A stretch of DNA of 64,000 nt from Gallionella sp. (GCA_028710565.1 JAQTTV010000017.1:1-64000), one strand, 5' to 3'. Positions 24,724 through 33,150 are shown, numbered from the stretch's first letter. Numbers and translations are program-made. The notes: generated by a model not told the origin, from the letters alone.

Positions 24724-25584
24724 ATGCAAAATTTGATACGTAATTTAGTCTTATTCGGTGTATTTGCCAGCGCGCCTGTATTGGCAGAGGAAGACTGTTC
24801 CGAAGCGGTTCGTATTACCCAACAAGCCGAAGGACAAGCGCAACTTGCCCATCGTCTAAACGAGTACACCCAAGCCAGAAGCCTGTGTCCAAGCGATCCG
24901 CGTATGCACTACCGTGAGGGATTAGCATTGATGGCAAGTGCTCGTTATGCTGAGGCGCACAGCGCGCTCATGAATGCGATGGAGCAAGCAACCAAACAAA
25001 ACCTTCCTCCTATGATGCGTTTAGAAGTGCTAGGCAGACTGGCTGAAAATGACTATCGCAGTGAAAATCGTCCCAAAGCCTTGATCGGCTTCAAAGTAGC
25101 CAGAGAGTTTGCCAAAAAACATCAACTCTCCTTGCCCGACTGGGTCGTCCCCTTACAAAAGGACTTGGATCAACAATTAGACAAACGCCCACTCACCCCC
25201 ACAGAAATGCAGGCCTCATTGCGTTCTATGCGAGATTTGGGGGTAGAACCGACCGTGGATTATCGCGTGTTATTCGAGTTCAATAGCGATCAACCCACTG
25301 AAGCAGGTAAACAACAATTGAGTCAAATTGCCGCCTCGCTACAAGCTGACAACGGCACGATTCGCGTCATTGGACATACCGATGTACAAGGCAAGAAAGC
25401 CTATAACCAACAGCTTTCCGAACGACGTGCAAAACGTATCGTCGCTTTACTGCTTGGTGAAAATCCTGCTTTGCAAGGACATTTACAAGCGCAGGGAAAA
25501 GGGATGACACAACCTAAATACCCAGGCAATAGTGAAGAGGATCATCAACTAAATCGCCGTGTCGAGTTCGTCTTTGCGCAATAA
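24724..25584 (+). CDS. Exported TPR-like protein with C-terminal OmpA domain
   Basis: The track start is too early; ATG 24724 has GAAAGGA seven bases upstream and opens a signal peptide (LVLFGVFASAPVLA), giving 286 residues. Residues about 25-150 are helical repeats like TPRs; residues about 180-286 form an OmpA/MotB domain (VLFEFNSDQPTEAG, VIGHTDVQGKKAYNQQLSERRA, NRRVEF), which binds peptidoglycan. It would tether the neighbouring exported caspase and FGE-fold proteins to the wall if they interact, which is inference from gene order. Confidence 0.85.
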   Translation: MQNLIRNLVLFGVFASAPVLAEEDCSEAVRITQQAEGQAQLAHRLNEYTQARSLCPSDPRMHYREGLALMASARYAEAHSALMNAMEQATKQNLPPMMRLEVLGRLAENDYRSENRPKALIGFKVAREFAKKHQLSLPDWVVPLQKDLDQQLDKRPLTPTEMQASLRSMRDLGVEPTVDYRVLFEFNSDQPTEAGKQQLSQIAASLQADNGTIRVIGHTDVQGKKAYNQQLSERRAKRIVALLLGENPALQGHLQAQGKGMTQPKYPGNSEEDHQLNRRVEFVFAQ

Positions 25585-25638
25585 AGTAGTATAAAATGCC
25601 TAGCCACTCCTGTTGTCCATTCAACGTAAGGAATTTTC

Positions 25639-26667
25639 ATGCTCAGTAGTATTGCAATTGCAGTCGTTATTTTAGGCGGAATATTGATCCTTTTTGGATT
25701 GATGGGCATCAGATTGAAATTTTTTGGACAGCCCTTGCAGCAATGGTTGGGTGAGTTTGCCCGAGGGATCGGTTTGGTCGTGGGTATTTGTCTCATTACT
25801 TTGGGCATTTGGCTCTATCCCAACCACGAATCAATCAGAGGTATGGCAAAAGACGAAGTGGCTAAAGCAGAGTTGCAAGCCGCGCCGCTTCCCCAACAAA
25901 TATCGACCAAACCAGGCTCCGTGTTTCGGGACTGTCCAAGTTGCCCAGAAATGATCGTGCTACCCGCAGGTAAGTTTTTAATGGGCGCACCCGAAGCAGA
26001 AACTGCACACGAACAAATGGAGATGCCCCAGCATAGTGTCACCCTTAATTATGCTTTAGCCGTGGCGAGAACAGAGATCTCTTTTGCCGAATGGGATGTC
26101 TGTTCAACAGCAGGAGTCTGTCGCAAAAACGTTGAAAGCAATTGGCCACGTGGGCAACAACCTGCCATCAACATTAACTGGAATGATGCGAATACTTACA
26201 TAGAGTGGCTCTCCAAGACGACAGGTCAATCCTATCGTTTGCTCACAGAGTCCGAATGGGAATATGCCGCTCGTGGCAATACTCAAACCGCCTACTCTTG
26301 GGGAAATCAAATCGGCAATAATCAAGCCAATTGCTCCCTATGCGGTTCACAGTCCACACAGTCCAAAGTTATTGGGCCACAACTGGTCGGCTCTTATACC
26401 CCAAATTTATTCGGTTTATTTGATATGCACGGCAATGTGCAAGAATGGGTACAGGATTGCTGGCATGAAAACTACCAAGGTGCGCCACAAGATGGAAGCG
26501 CGTGGATCACCGCTTGCAGCGAAGGTCGGCGCATCGTGCGTGGCGGCGCATGGGACAGTAGCGCAACCGCATTACGTAGCGCAGCGCGTGACCGAAAAAC
26601 ATGGGATCACCTCAGTCCGAGCATCGGTTTCCGTGTGGCACGCGTCATCACTCTAGCCAATCTATAG
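25639..26667 (+). CDS. Membrane-anchored FGE-sulfatase-fold protein
   Basis: A 342-residue protein with two N-terminal membrane helices (about 3-22 and 45-62) and a formylglycine-generating-enzyme/C-type-lectin-like domain (about 100-338): GKFLMGAPE, RTEISFAEWDVC, RLLTESEWEYAARG, LFDMHGNVQEWVQDCW, RIVRGGAWDSSA and IGFRVAR. The two active-site cysteines of true FGE near the C-terminus are absent, so a binding role is more likely than formylglycine formation. Cysteines in FRDCPSCPEM suggest a disulfide. Last of the exported four-gene set. Confidence 0.85.
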   Translation: MLSSIAIAVVILGGILILFGLMGIRLKFFGQPLQQWLGEFARGIGLVVGICLITLGIWLYPNHESIRGMAKDEVAKAELQAAPLPQQISTKPGSVFRDCPSCPEMIVLPAGKFLMGAPEAETAHEQMEMPQHSVTLNYALAVARTEISFAEWDVCSTAGVCRKNVESNWPRGQQPAININWNDANTYIEWLSKTTGQSYRLLTESEWEYAARGNTQTAYSWGNQIGNNQANCSLCGSQSTQSKVIGPQLVGSYTPNLFGLFDMHGNVQEWVQDCWHENYQGAPQDGSAWITACSEGRRIVRGGAWDSSATALRSAARDRKTWDHLSPSIGFRVARVITLANL

Positions 26668-26731
26668 TCAACCGTTGGACATCAAATGCACAGCAGGCTA
26701 GATCGCCCTGTGCATAATGCCTGAAGGCATA

Positions 26732-27088
26732 TTACACCTGCCCATACTTTTGATTGAATGTCTCGTCACTCATCGAGAGCAGCAGGATAAACTCGATCAA
26801 CGCGACAATGGCAGGAATAAACGTCCAGCAAAAGAGTAAATAAAGGATGCCTAGCCCAATTTGACCGAGGTAAAACTTATGTGCCCCGAATCCACCGAGA
26901 AAAAAGGCAAATAGCACTGCGGCAATCCTGTTTTTACCATTGTCCGCCACAGGACCCAAATTGATCGCCAAGGGTTTACGCATTTGGCGTACACCACATT
27001 TTGGACAGATTTCAGCCTTCGCCTTAATCACCGACCCGCACTCACTGCAAAATTTCTCATCAACCGCTTTACTCGCAAACTCACTCAT
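26732..27088 (-). CDS. Zinc-ribbon TM2-domain protein
   Basis: A 118-residue protein with an N-terminal zinc ribbon (CSECGSVI and CPKCGVRQ, about residues 14-35) and a C-terminal TM2 domain: two helices with GFGAHKFYLGQIGLGILYLLF between. TM2 proteins are common small membrane proteins of unknown function. It is transcribed alone; a short inverted repeat TGCACAG/CTGTGCA lies between it and the convergent FGE-fold gene. Confidence 0.85.
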   Translation of the reverse strand: MSEFASKAVDEKFCSECGSVIKAKAEICPKCGVRQMRKPLAINLGPVADNGKNRIAAVLFAFFLGGFGAHKFYLGQIGLGILYLLFCWTFIPAIVALIEFILLLSMSDETFNQKYGQV

Positions 27089-27194
27089 ACATTCCTCTTG
27101 AGGTTAGTGCTACTTGACTCTGTTGCGATTTGAAACAAAGACTATCTGGCAACACGTGCAGGAGACGAAGCACAACAATACCATCACCGCCAAC

Positions 27195-27563
27195 TCATTG
27201 CGCCATAAACAAATAAACCGTCAACGCTACACCCAAAAAGCTAACCATGAGATTAGTGAAAACACCATTAGCGGTACGATAGCCTTCTGGAATTTCAATG
27301 GGCTTCAGCGTTTTCAACACCAAGCGATACTGGCGTGTAGAGGCATAGGCAATGTACGCACCCAGCAGCACAAATGCGATGCCAACCCAAAATGAAAAAT
27401 TGGTTTCCAATTGACTACTCACTTTGGGGGTCATTAACTTGAGGAACAAGCCAAAGCGTTCAATCACAAACCCAAACGCCATCAACGCCAAACTGGTTCG
27501 ATTCCATGCCAACAACGTGCGCTCAGCTGCAAAAAACACTCTAGGGTCGTTTAAGTCACTCAT
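27195..27563 (-). CDS. DUF202 (YidH-like) membrane protein
   Basis: A 122-residue protein starting MSDLNDPRVFFAAERTLLAW, followed by NRTSLALMAFGFVIERFG, the DUF202 signature with conserved Arg and Glu before the first helix. Three membrane helices follow (about 20-40, 55-75, 100-120). Function is unknown; some eukaryotic relatives lie in SPX-VTC polyphosphate proteins. It is followed on the same strand by the TM2 gene. Confidence 0.85.
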   Translation of the reverse strand: MSDLNDPRVFFAAERTLLAWNRTSLALMAFGFVIERFGLFLKLMTPKVSSQLETNFSFWVGIAFVLLGAYIAYASTRQYRLVLKTLKPIEIPEGYRTANGVFTNLMVSFLGVALTVYLFMAQ

Positions 27564-27672
27564 TTTTATTCCTTATTTTGAAATGTGAAGGTTGATGCCC
27601 TGCTTCGCAGCTTGGTGAAAAGTAAAACAAAGCGTCACACCCCACACTTTTCTCTTCACCCTTCTCAGCCTT

Positions 27673-28198
27673 GGCTCTATGTGAATCATAGTGGGTCATC
27701 GTGGCACAAGTGAGCAATCTCCCGCCCCTTCAAGGGGAGGGCTGGGGTGGGGATGGGGGTATAACCGCCTCGTTCTGTAAAGCGATCAAGATAGCCTCGA
27801 CCACCGCATCCGTTTCTTGCAAAACCTGGTTGTTCCAGAACCGCAACACCCGAAATCCAGCTTCCTGTAAACGCCAGTCTCGTGCTTGATCTCGCTGGTT
27901 TCCTAAGGGCTGCCCGCCATTGACCTCAACAATCAAGCTCTTTTCCAAACAGACAAAGACCAACACGTAATCCAAGTACGGATGTTGGCGGCGGAATTTA
28001 CAACCATCTAGTTGCCGACTGCGTAGTCGTTGCCATAACCGCATTTCCGCATCGGTCATGTGGCAGCGCATGTTCACTGAAGCTGCCTGCCGATGATCGT
28101 GTGTTTGTTTGCGCCTTCATCTCTACCCCATCCCCACCCCAACCCTCCCCTTGAAGGGGCGGGTGACGCGTTTCACCCACTGTAAATCACATAGAACC
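27673..28198. mobile_element. Complete DUF559-carrying TIR element (copy 2)
   Basis: Begins GGCTCTATGTGAATCATAGT and ends in the inverse of GGTTCTATGTGATTTACAGT, with 20 of the first 24 terminal bases matching. Inside each end is a CCCCTTCAAGGGG hairpin with a GGGTGGGGATGGGG run. The only gene is the minus-strand DUF559 ORF, whose proline-rich C-terminal tail is encoded by the repeat itself. TCAGC occurs at both flanks and may be a target duplication. It lies just after ugd. Confidence 0.75.
27730..28077 (-). CDS. DUF559 endonuclease-fold protein, probably inactive
   Basis: A 115-residue protein of the DUF559 family, which shares the Vsr/PD-(D/E)XK-like endonuclease fold. The N-terminus MTDAEMRLWQRLRSRQLDG and KFRRQHP, then IVEVNGGQPL and GFRVLRFWNNQVLQ, are family hallmarks. 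Two positions expected to be catalytic differ: the usual VDF aspartate reads VLVFVC here, and the usual GGQH histidine is Pro (GGQP), so cleavage activity may be lost. The tail VIPPSPPQPSP comes from the surrounding repeat. The track start is a GTG (28077); ATG 28059 (MTDAEMRLW) is an equally good start. Confidence 0.8.
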   Translation of the reverse strand: MNMRCHMTDAEMRLWQRLRSRQLDGCKFRRQHPYLDYVLVFVCLEKSLIVEVNGGQPLGNQRDQARDWRLQEAGFRVLRFWNNQVLQETDAVVEAILIALQNEAVIPPSPPQPSP

Positions 28199-28203
28199 TC
28201 AGC

Positions 28204-29529
28204 TTAAACTTCCCGCCCAATGCCGTGGTATTCAATGCCCTGCGCAGCAATGGTTTTGGGTTCAAATAGATTACGCCCATCAAAAATCACAGGCTGTTTC
28301 AAGCGGGCTTTGATGATGTCGAAATCGGGGCTTTTGAATGCTTTCCATTCGGTGACGATCACCAGCGCGTCGGCGTTGTGCAGCGCGTCTTTGCTATTTT
28401 CGGCGTAGCTTAAATCCGCGCGTTCGCCGTAAATATGTTGGGTTTCAGGCATGGCAACAGGGTCAAAAGCCGTGACGGTCGCACCACGCGCCCACAAGCC
28501 TTCCATCATCACGCGACTGGTCGCTTCGCGCATATCATCTGTGCCAGGTTTAAATGCCAGGCCCCACAACGCAAAATGTTTACCTGTTAAATCCTCGCCA
28601 AAACGGGCGGTAATTTTGTGCAACAACACCGACTTTTGCGCATCATTCACTTGCTCGACCGCATCCAACACCTTGAGCGGCAATCCATATTCTCGTCCTG
28701 TGCGTTGCAAAGCACGAATATCTTTGGGGAAACACGAGCCGCCGTAACCGCAACCCGCGTATAAGAAGTGATAGCCAATGCGTTGATCTGACCCTATGCC
28801 TTTGCGCACATGCTCGATGTCCGCACCGACACGTTCCGCCAAATTCGCCAATTCGTTCATAAACGAAATGCGCGTGGCGAGCATGGCATTGGCGGCATAT
28901 TTAGTCAGTTCCGCCGATTTAATGTCCATCACCATCAGTCGGTCGTGGTTGCGTTGGAAAGGCGCGTACATTTCGCGCATCACTTCAATCCCACGTTCAT
29001 CTTCCGCGCCAATGACGATACGATCAGGACGATTAAAGTCATCCAACGCCGCCCCTTCCTTCAAGAATTCAGGATTGGACACCACGCTAAATTTCGTATC
29101 CACGCCGCGCTGATTCAAGATTTCCTGCACCGCGTGCTTCACCTTGTCTGCCGTACCGACTGGCACGGTGGACTTATCCACGATCACTTTGTATTCCGTC
29201 ATCGCCGTTGCAATCGCGCGCGCGGCAGCAATCACATATTGCAAATCCGCCGAACCATCCTCACCCGACGGCGTACCGACCGCAATCATCTGCACCAAGC
29301 CATGCGCCACGCTCGCCGCCACATCGGTGGTAAAACGCAACCGCCCCGCAGCCACATTGCGCTGAATCACCACATCCAAACCAGGTTCATAAATCGGCAC
29401 CCCGCCCGACTGAAGCAGGTCGATTTTGCGTGCATCCACATCCAGACACAGCACATCATTACCCAATTCCGCCAGACACGCGCCCGACACCAACCCCACA
29501 TACCCAGACCCAATGACCGTGATTTTCAT
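28204..29529 (-). CDS. ugd: UDP-glucose 6-dehydrogenase
   Basis: Oxidises UDP-glucose twice to UDP-glucuronate for capsule, exopolysaccharide or lipid A sugars. The 441-residue product has the NAD-binding [18 protein letters not shown], the central [17 protein letters not shown] and the catalytic cysteine motif [10 protein letters not shown], with the C-terminal [13 protein letters not shown]-like segment ([13 protein letters not shown]). Length is normal. It appears monocistronic; no other sugar-nucleotide genes are nearby. Confidence 0.93.
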   Translation of the reverse strand: MKITVIGSGYVGLVSGACLAELGNDVLCLDVDARKIDLLQSGGVPIYEPGLDVVIQRNVAAGRLRFTTDVAASVAHGLVQMIAVGTPSGEDGSADLQYVIAAARAIATAMTEYKVIVDKSTVPVGTADKVKHAVQEILNQRGVDTKFSVVSNPEFLKEGAALDDFNRPDRIVIGAEDERGIEVMREMYAPFQRNHDRLMVMDIKSAELTKYAANAMLATRISFMNELANLAERVGADIEHVRKGIGSDQRIGYHFLYAGCGYGGSCFPKDIRALQRTGREYGLPLKVLDAVEQVNDAQKSVLLHKITARFGEDLTGKHFALWGLAFKPGTDDMREATSRVMMEGLWARGATVTAFDPVAMPETQHIYGERADLSYAENSKDALHNADALVIVTEWKAFKSPDFDIIKARLKQPVIFDGRNLFEPKTIAAQGIEYHGIGREV

Positions 29530-29675
29530 TCCCGCACGCTTTCGTAAAAATTAAGGCGCGTATTATGCCGCAGAACACAGGATACGTCGCCGTCCAACGT
29601 TCGCGCATATCGACGGAATGAACCCCCTCACGTATGATGCGGCGCACTCCCTGCTTGCAGAAAAAGGTGATTCCC

Positions 29676-32447
29676 ATGACGCAATCTTCCCCAACTCCGA
29701 TTGAAGCACTCAAGGCATTGCTGGATGCAGGTTTACTCCAGCAAGTTGCTTACGATGCCGCCGTGTCTGCCATGCAAGCCCAACTCACGGGAAACGGGGC
29801 GATTGCCCAAGGAGAAAACAATGTTGCACTTGGGGCTGGCAGTGTTTATATCAACGGCAACTTTAACTTCGACGGGTTGCTCAAGCAAGGCACGCAAGCC
29901 AATGCCAGCAAGGAAGATATGCAGCGCGCTTACTTGGCGTGTATTTTGCAGTCGGCGGATGAGTTGCCGCTGTTTGCCAACGATAAAAAACTGAAACTTT
30001 CCTCTGTTTACACCGCGCTGCTAACCCAACGTAGCGAATCGAATGTCATCGAAAAATCCCCCGAACAGCAGGCCAAACTCCTCTCAGCCTTGGATGTATT
30101 GAATGCCGAAAAAAAGCTGGTACTGCTAGGCGGGCCTGGCAGTGGCAAAAGCACATTTGTCAATTTTGTCGCGCTGTCGATGGCGGGAGAGTTGCTGGGC
30201 GACAATACGCTCAATCTCGCCAGCCTCACCGCGCCGCTACCCAATGAGCAAGACAGCCGTCCACAACACTGGGATCACGGTGGGCTGCTACCCGTTTTGA
30301 TTACCTTGCGCGACTTTGCCAGTCAGTTGCCCCCAGCGGGATGCCCCGTGAATGCAGAAACAGTTTGCACCCATCTGCAAAAGAAACTCCAAGCGTATGC
30401 GCTGGCGGATTTTTATCCCCATTTGCGTGACGAAATGTTGCAAGGGCGCGCCATGATTTTGTTTGACGGACTGGACGAAGTGCCCGATGCAGATGAGCGG
30501 CGGTTGCAAATCAAACAAGCGGTGCAAGAATTTGCCAAAACCTTTTTCCGCAGCCGTTTTCTGGTAACCAGCCGCACCTACGCCTATCAACGGCAAGACT
30601 GGAAACTGGATGGTTTTGCAGCGGTTGACCTGTTGCCCTTCACGCTGGGGCAAATTCATCGCTTTGTCGAAGTGTGGTATCAGCAGATGGTGCATCTGCA
30701 CAAGCTCACCGCCGTCAGTGCAGCAGATCGCGCCGAAGTATTGCTTCGCACGGTAGAACGCAACGAACGTCTGTTCAAATTGGCGGAACGACCGTTATTG
30801 CTGACTTTAATCGCCCAAATCCAAACTGACAAAGGCGGCGACCTGCCCGAAAAACCTGAGCAACTTTACGACAAAGCCGTTGAAATGCTGCTGAATCAAT
30901 GGGAAGGGATGAAGAAAGTCATCGGCGAAAAAGGTGAAGAAATCATCCAGCTCAGTCTTGCCGAGTATCTCGATGTCGGGAAAGACAAAATCCGAAAACA
31001 ACTCAATCGCTTGGCATTTGAGGCACATCGTGACCAACCCGACCTCAGGGACACTGCCAGCATTCGGCAAGCGGACTTGATTTGCGCCCTGATGAACGCC
31101 AGTCCAACCCCTGAAAAAGTGAAGCCCAAACTTTTGGAGCGGTATTTGAGTGAGCGCGCAGGCATTTTGGCGGCACACGGCAACAAAATGTACCAATTCC
31201 CGCACCGCTCTTTTCAAGAATATCTCGCCGCCTGCCATCTGACCGATGACGATTTTCCTGAGCAATTAGTGGAATTATTCCTCAACGATACCAATCGTTG
31301 GCGCGAAGTAGTGTTGCTGGCAGGGGCAAAAGCCGCACGCGGTGCAGCGGTCAATGCTTGGATGTTAAGCGAAACCTTGTGCCCAGAAATTCCCACGGGG
31401 CAGGATGATGAAAAAGATCATTTCGGCGCGCTGTTAGCGGGACGCGTGCTGGTGGAGAGTGCAGATTTAAGCCACGTTGCGCGCCGCGACCTGCCCAAAC
31501 TGGATCGCATCCGCACTTGGCAACTTGCTATTTTGCGCCAAAACGTCTTGCCCGCCCTAGATCGTGCACTGGCAGGACGAACCCTCGCCACATTGGGCGA
31601 TACGCGGCAAGAAGTGATGACACTGGACGAGATGCAATTTTGCTATGTCCCCGCAGGCAGCTTTACCATGGGCGAAGGCGAGGAAGCGCATTCTGTTACA
31701 TTGCAACAACCCTATTGGATGGCGCGCTTTCCTGTGACGCTCGCACAATGGCGTGAGTATTTGCAATGCAGCGGCAACGCGCCTGACGATGATGACAGCC
31801 TGAAAGGTCATGGCAATGTGCCTGTTGCCAATGTCACATGGCATGACGCACGGCGTTTTTGCGATTATCTCACCCAAGCATGGCAAGCTGTTTTACCCAA
31901 GGGCTATATCGTCACTTTGCCGTCCGAAGCGGAATGGGAGCAAGCCGCACGCGGCGGCGAATGGATACCAGATGCCCCGCGTTATGCCTCAGTCGCGCAA
32001 ATGGGAAAATGCGTGGAAACACCTTTGCACGTCAATGCTTCGCCGCAACGTGGTTATCCTTGGGGCGATGACTTTGACGCAGACAAAGCCAATGTCAATA
32101 CACCTTTCGGTGAGGCCAGCGTGGTCGGTTGCTATCCGTTAGGCGCAAGTCCTTACGGCTGCGAAGAAATGAGCGGCAATGTATGGGAATGGACGCGTAG
32201 CTTATGGGGTAGAGATAGGCGAAAACCAGAATATAGCTATCCATATCAACCTGACGATGGGCGTGAAAATCTGGATACGGACGATACGGGGGGGCGGGTG
32301 CTTAAGGTGCTGCGCGGCGGATCTTGGGGCTGGCCCAGTGACTATGCACGCTGTGCCTTGCGCTTCTGGGTTGATCCTAACTTTCGTATTGTCGGTATCG
32401 GCTTTCGGGTCGTGTTGCGTTTTTCCCCTGTTAACTCTGGACTCTGA
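29676..32447 (+). CDS. NLR-like NACHT NTPase with C-terminal FGE/lectin domain
   Basis: The start is ATG 29676 behind AAAGGTGA (923 aa), not the track start. A short helical opening (LKALLDAGLLQQVAYDA, SHOCT-like) leads to a Gly-rich motif at residues 39-63 (NGAIAQGENNVALGAG, then VYINGN) that is nearly repeated in the convergent gene at 32686. A NACHT-type STAND ATPase follows: Walker A GGPGSGKS (152-159), Walker B ILFDGLDEVP, sensor VTSRTYAY, and winged-helix region with FPHRSFQEYLAA. Residues about 648-918 are an FGE/C-type-lectin fold (PAGSFTMGEG, LPSEAEWEQAARGG, EEMSGNVWEW, LRGGSWGW, IGFRV). The plan matches immune-type sensors: recognition at the C-terminus, switch in the middle, signalling motif at the N-terminus. 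No leucine-rich repeats. Confidence 0.9.
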   Translation: MTQSSPTPIEALKALLDAGLLQQVAYDAAVSAMQAQLTGNGAIAQGENNVALGAGSVYINGNFNFDGLLKQGTQANASKEDMQRAYLACILQSADELPLFANDKKLKLSSVYTALLTQRSESNVIEKSPEQQAKLLSALDVLNAEKKLVLLGGPGSGKSTFVNFVALSMAGELLGDNTLNLASLTAPLPNEQDSRPQHWDHGGLLPVLITLRDFASQLPPAGCPVNAETVCTHLQKKLQAYALADFYPHLRDEMLQGRAMILFDGLDEVPDADERRLQIKQAVQEFAKTFFRSRFLVTSRTYAYQRQDWKLDGFAAVDLLPFTLGQIHRFVEVWYQQMVHLHKLTAVSAADRAEVLLRTVERNERLFKLAERPLLLTLIAQIQTDKGGDLPEKPEQLYDKAVEMLLNQWEGMKKVIGEKGEEIIQLSLAEYLDVGKDKIRKQLNRLAFEAHRDQPDLRDTASIRQADLICALMNASPTPEKVKPKLLERYLSERAGILAAHGNKMYQFPHRSFQEYLAACHLTDDDFPEQLVELFLNDTNRWREVVLLAGAKAARGAAVNAWMLSETLCPEIPTGQDDEKDHFGALLAGRVLVESADLSHVARRDLPKLDRIRTWQLAILRQNVLPALDRALAGRTLATLGDTRQEVMTLDEMQFCYVPAGSFTMGEGEEAHSVTLQQPYWMARFPVTLAQWREYLQCSGNAPDDDDSLKGHGNVPVANVTWHDARRFCDYLTQAWQAVLPKGYIVTLPSEAEWEQAARGGEWIPDAPRYASVAQMGKCVETPLHVNASPQRGYPWGDDFDADKANVNTPFGEASVVGCYPLGASPYGCEEMSGNVWEWTRSLWGRDRRKPEYSYPYQPDDGRENLDTDDTGGRVLKVLRGGSWGWPSDYARCALRFWVDPNFRIVGIGFRVVLRFSPVNSGL
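32322..32408 (+). other. Candidate diversified (DGR-type) variable region in the NACHT-FGE gene
   Basis: The last 30 codons read RGGSWGWPSDYARCALR, FWVDPNFRIV, then GIGFRV. In FGE-fold targets of diversity-generating retroelements, this stretch is RGGSW followed by Asn-rich variable sites, ending NIGFRV. Here the variable sites are mostly codons ending in C or T (GGC, AGT, GAC, TAT, TTC, GTT, GAT, TTT, ATT, GTC, GGT), as expected if AAC/AAT template codons were mutated only at A; two TGG and one TTG codons do not fit simply. No reverse transcriptase or template repeat is in the window. Confidence 0.45.
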
Positions 32448-32579
32448 TAACTCTGGAGGGAGTGCGGGGGAGAGCGTAGTGTGGATAAGCAATAGCGCAT
32501 CCACATTTTCCCTGTTTATTCAGGTGGATGCGATTCGCTCACCTACCCTGCTCACGCTAAAAATATAAAACCTGACTGA

Positions 32580-32672
32580 GGGTACGAATATATTCGTACT
32601 TTTTGGGGGAATCAGGTATTTACCCCTTGTTTTTCGCCCTGTCGGGCGATGTATGAATCAATTCATACCCAC
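32580..32672. repeat. 93-bp MITE-like element, family A, copy 2
   Basis: Begins GGGTACGAATATATTCGTAC and ends GTATGAATCAATTCATACCC plus AC, with the internal hairpin CGCCCTGTCGGGCG as in copy 1 at 4126. It lies between the convergent NACHT-FGE and membrane-effector genes and may act as a transcript end for both. Confidence 0.7.
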
Positions 32673-32685
32673 GAGGGGCAAACCG

Positions 32686-33150
32686 CTAACCCAACGTTTC
32701 TTTGAGTTTTTCCAACACATATTCTGTCGCGGGTTTGGCAATGCCGCCGAGTATGGGCGAAGCAAACATACTCACGACCACACCCACGGCAGCGGGCACT
32801 AATGCCACAAAACCCTCGATCATTTTTGCCATCACTTTGTCTTCGGCTTTATCGCCCTTGGCAACTTCCGCCTTGAGAGCTTCAACGTGTTGCACCGCAG
32901 CGGCTTGTTTCTCGGCGGGGGCTAGTTTAATTTCGGTCAACAAAGGGGAAAACAGCAATGCTAATTGTTCGGCTGAAATGCCGTTGGTTTGCGTGCCAGT
33001 GTTGATATTGCCGCTATTGTTGCCGCCAACATGAACGGCTCCCGCACCGAGTGCTTGTGCCCCGTGACCTTGTGCGATTGCGCCGCTTCCGTTGACCGTG
33101 GCACTGTATGACGTGCCGCCTTGTGACGTTGCATTTTCGTTGTTTGGCAT
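32686..33150 (-). CDS. Small membrane-segment protein sharing the NACHT protein's Gly-rich motif
   Basis: ATG 33150 has AAGGGGA eight bases upstream and gives 154 residues; the track start is too early. Residues 21-55 hold NGSGAIAQGHGAQALGAGAV, then HVGGNNSGNINTGTQ, closely matching residues 39-63 of the convergent NACHT-FGE protein (NGAIAQG....ALGAG.V...GN). Residues 60-110 are charged amphipathic helix, and 114-138 are a hydrophobic helix (FVALVPAAVGVVVSMFASP), followed by an amphipathic tail. A Gly/Asn-rich, strand-prone motif shared by an NLR and a small membrane-active partner is the arrangement of amyloid-signalling pairs, so I suggest a pore-forming effector recruited by the NACHT protein. 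I recognise no named family. Confidence 0.7.
   Translation of the reverse strand: MPNNENATSQGGTSYSATVNGSGAIAQGHGAQALGAGAVHVGGNNSGNINTGTQTNGISAEQLALLFSPLLTEIKLAPAEKQAAAVQHVEALKAEVAKGDKAEDKVMAKMIEGFVALVPAAVGVVVSMFASPILGGIAKPATEYVLEKLKETLG

Noticed and set aside
25639-26667. C-terminus of the FGE-fold protein as a second diversified region
   Set aside because: RGGAWDSSATALRSAARDRKTW has ordinary FGE-family residues and mixed third codon positions, without the AAY-derived pattern.
25639-26667. Active formylglycine-generating enzyme for a sulfatase
   Set aside because: The C-terminal active-site cysteine pair is absent and no sulfatase gene is nearby.
28810-29547. 245-aa plus-strand ORF
   Set aside because: Antisense shadow of ugd; His/Arg-rich translation without domain character.
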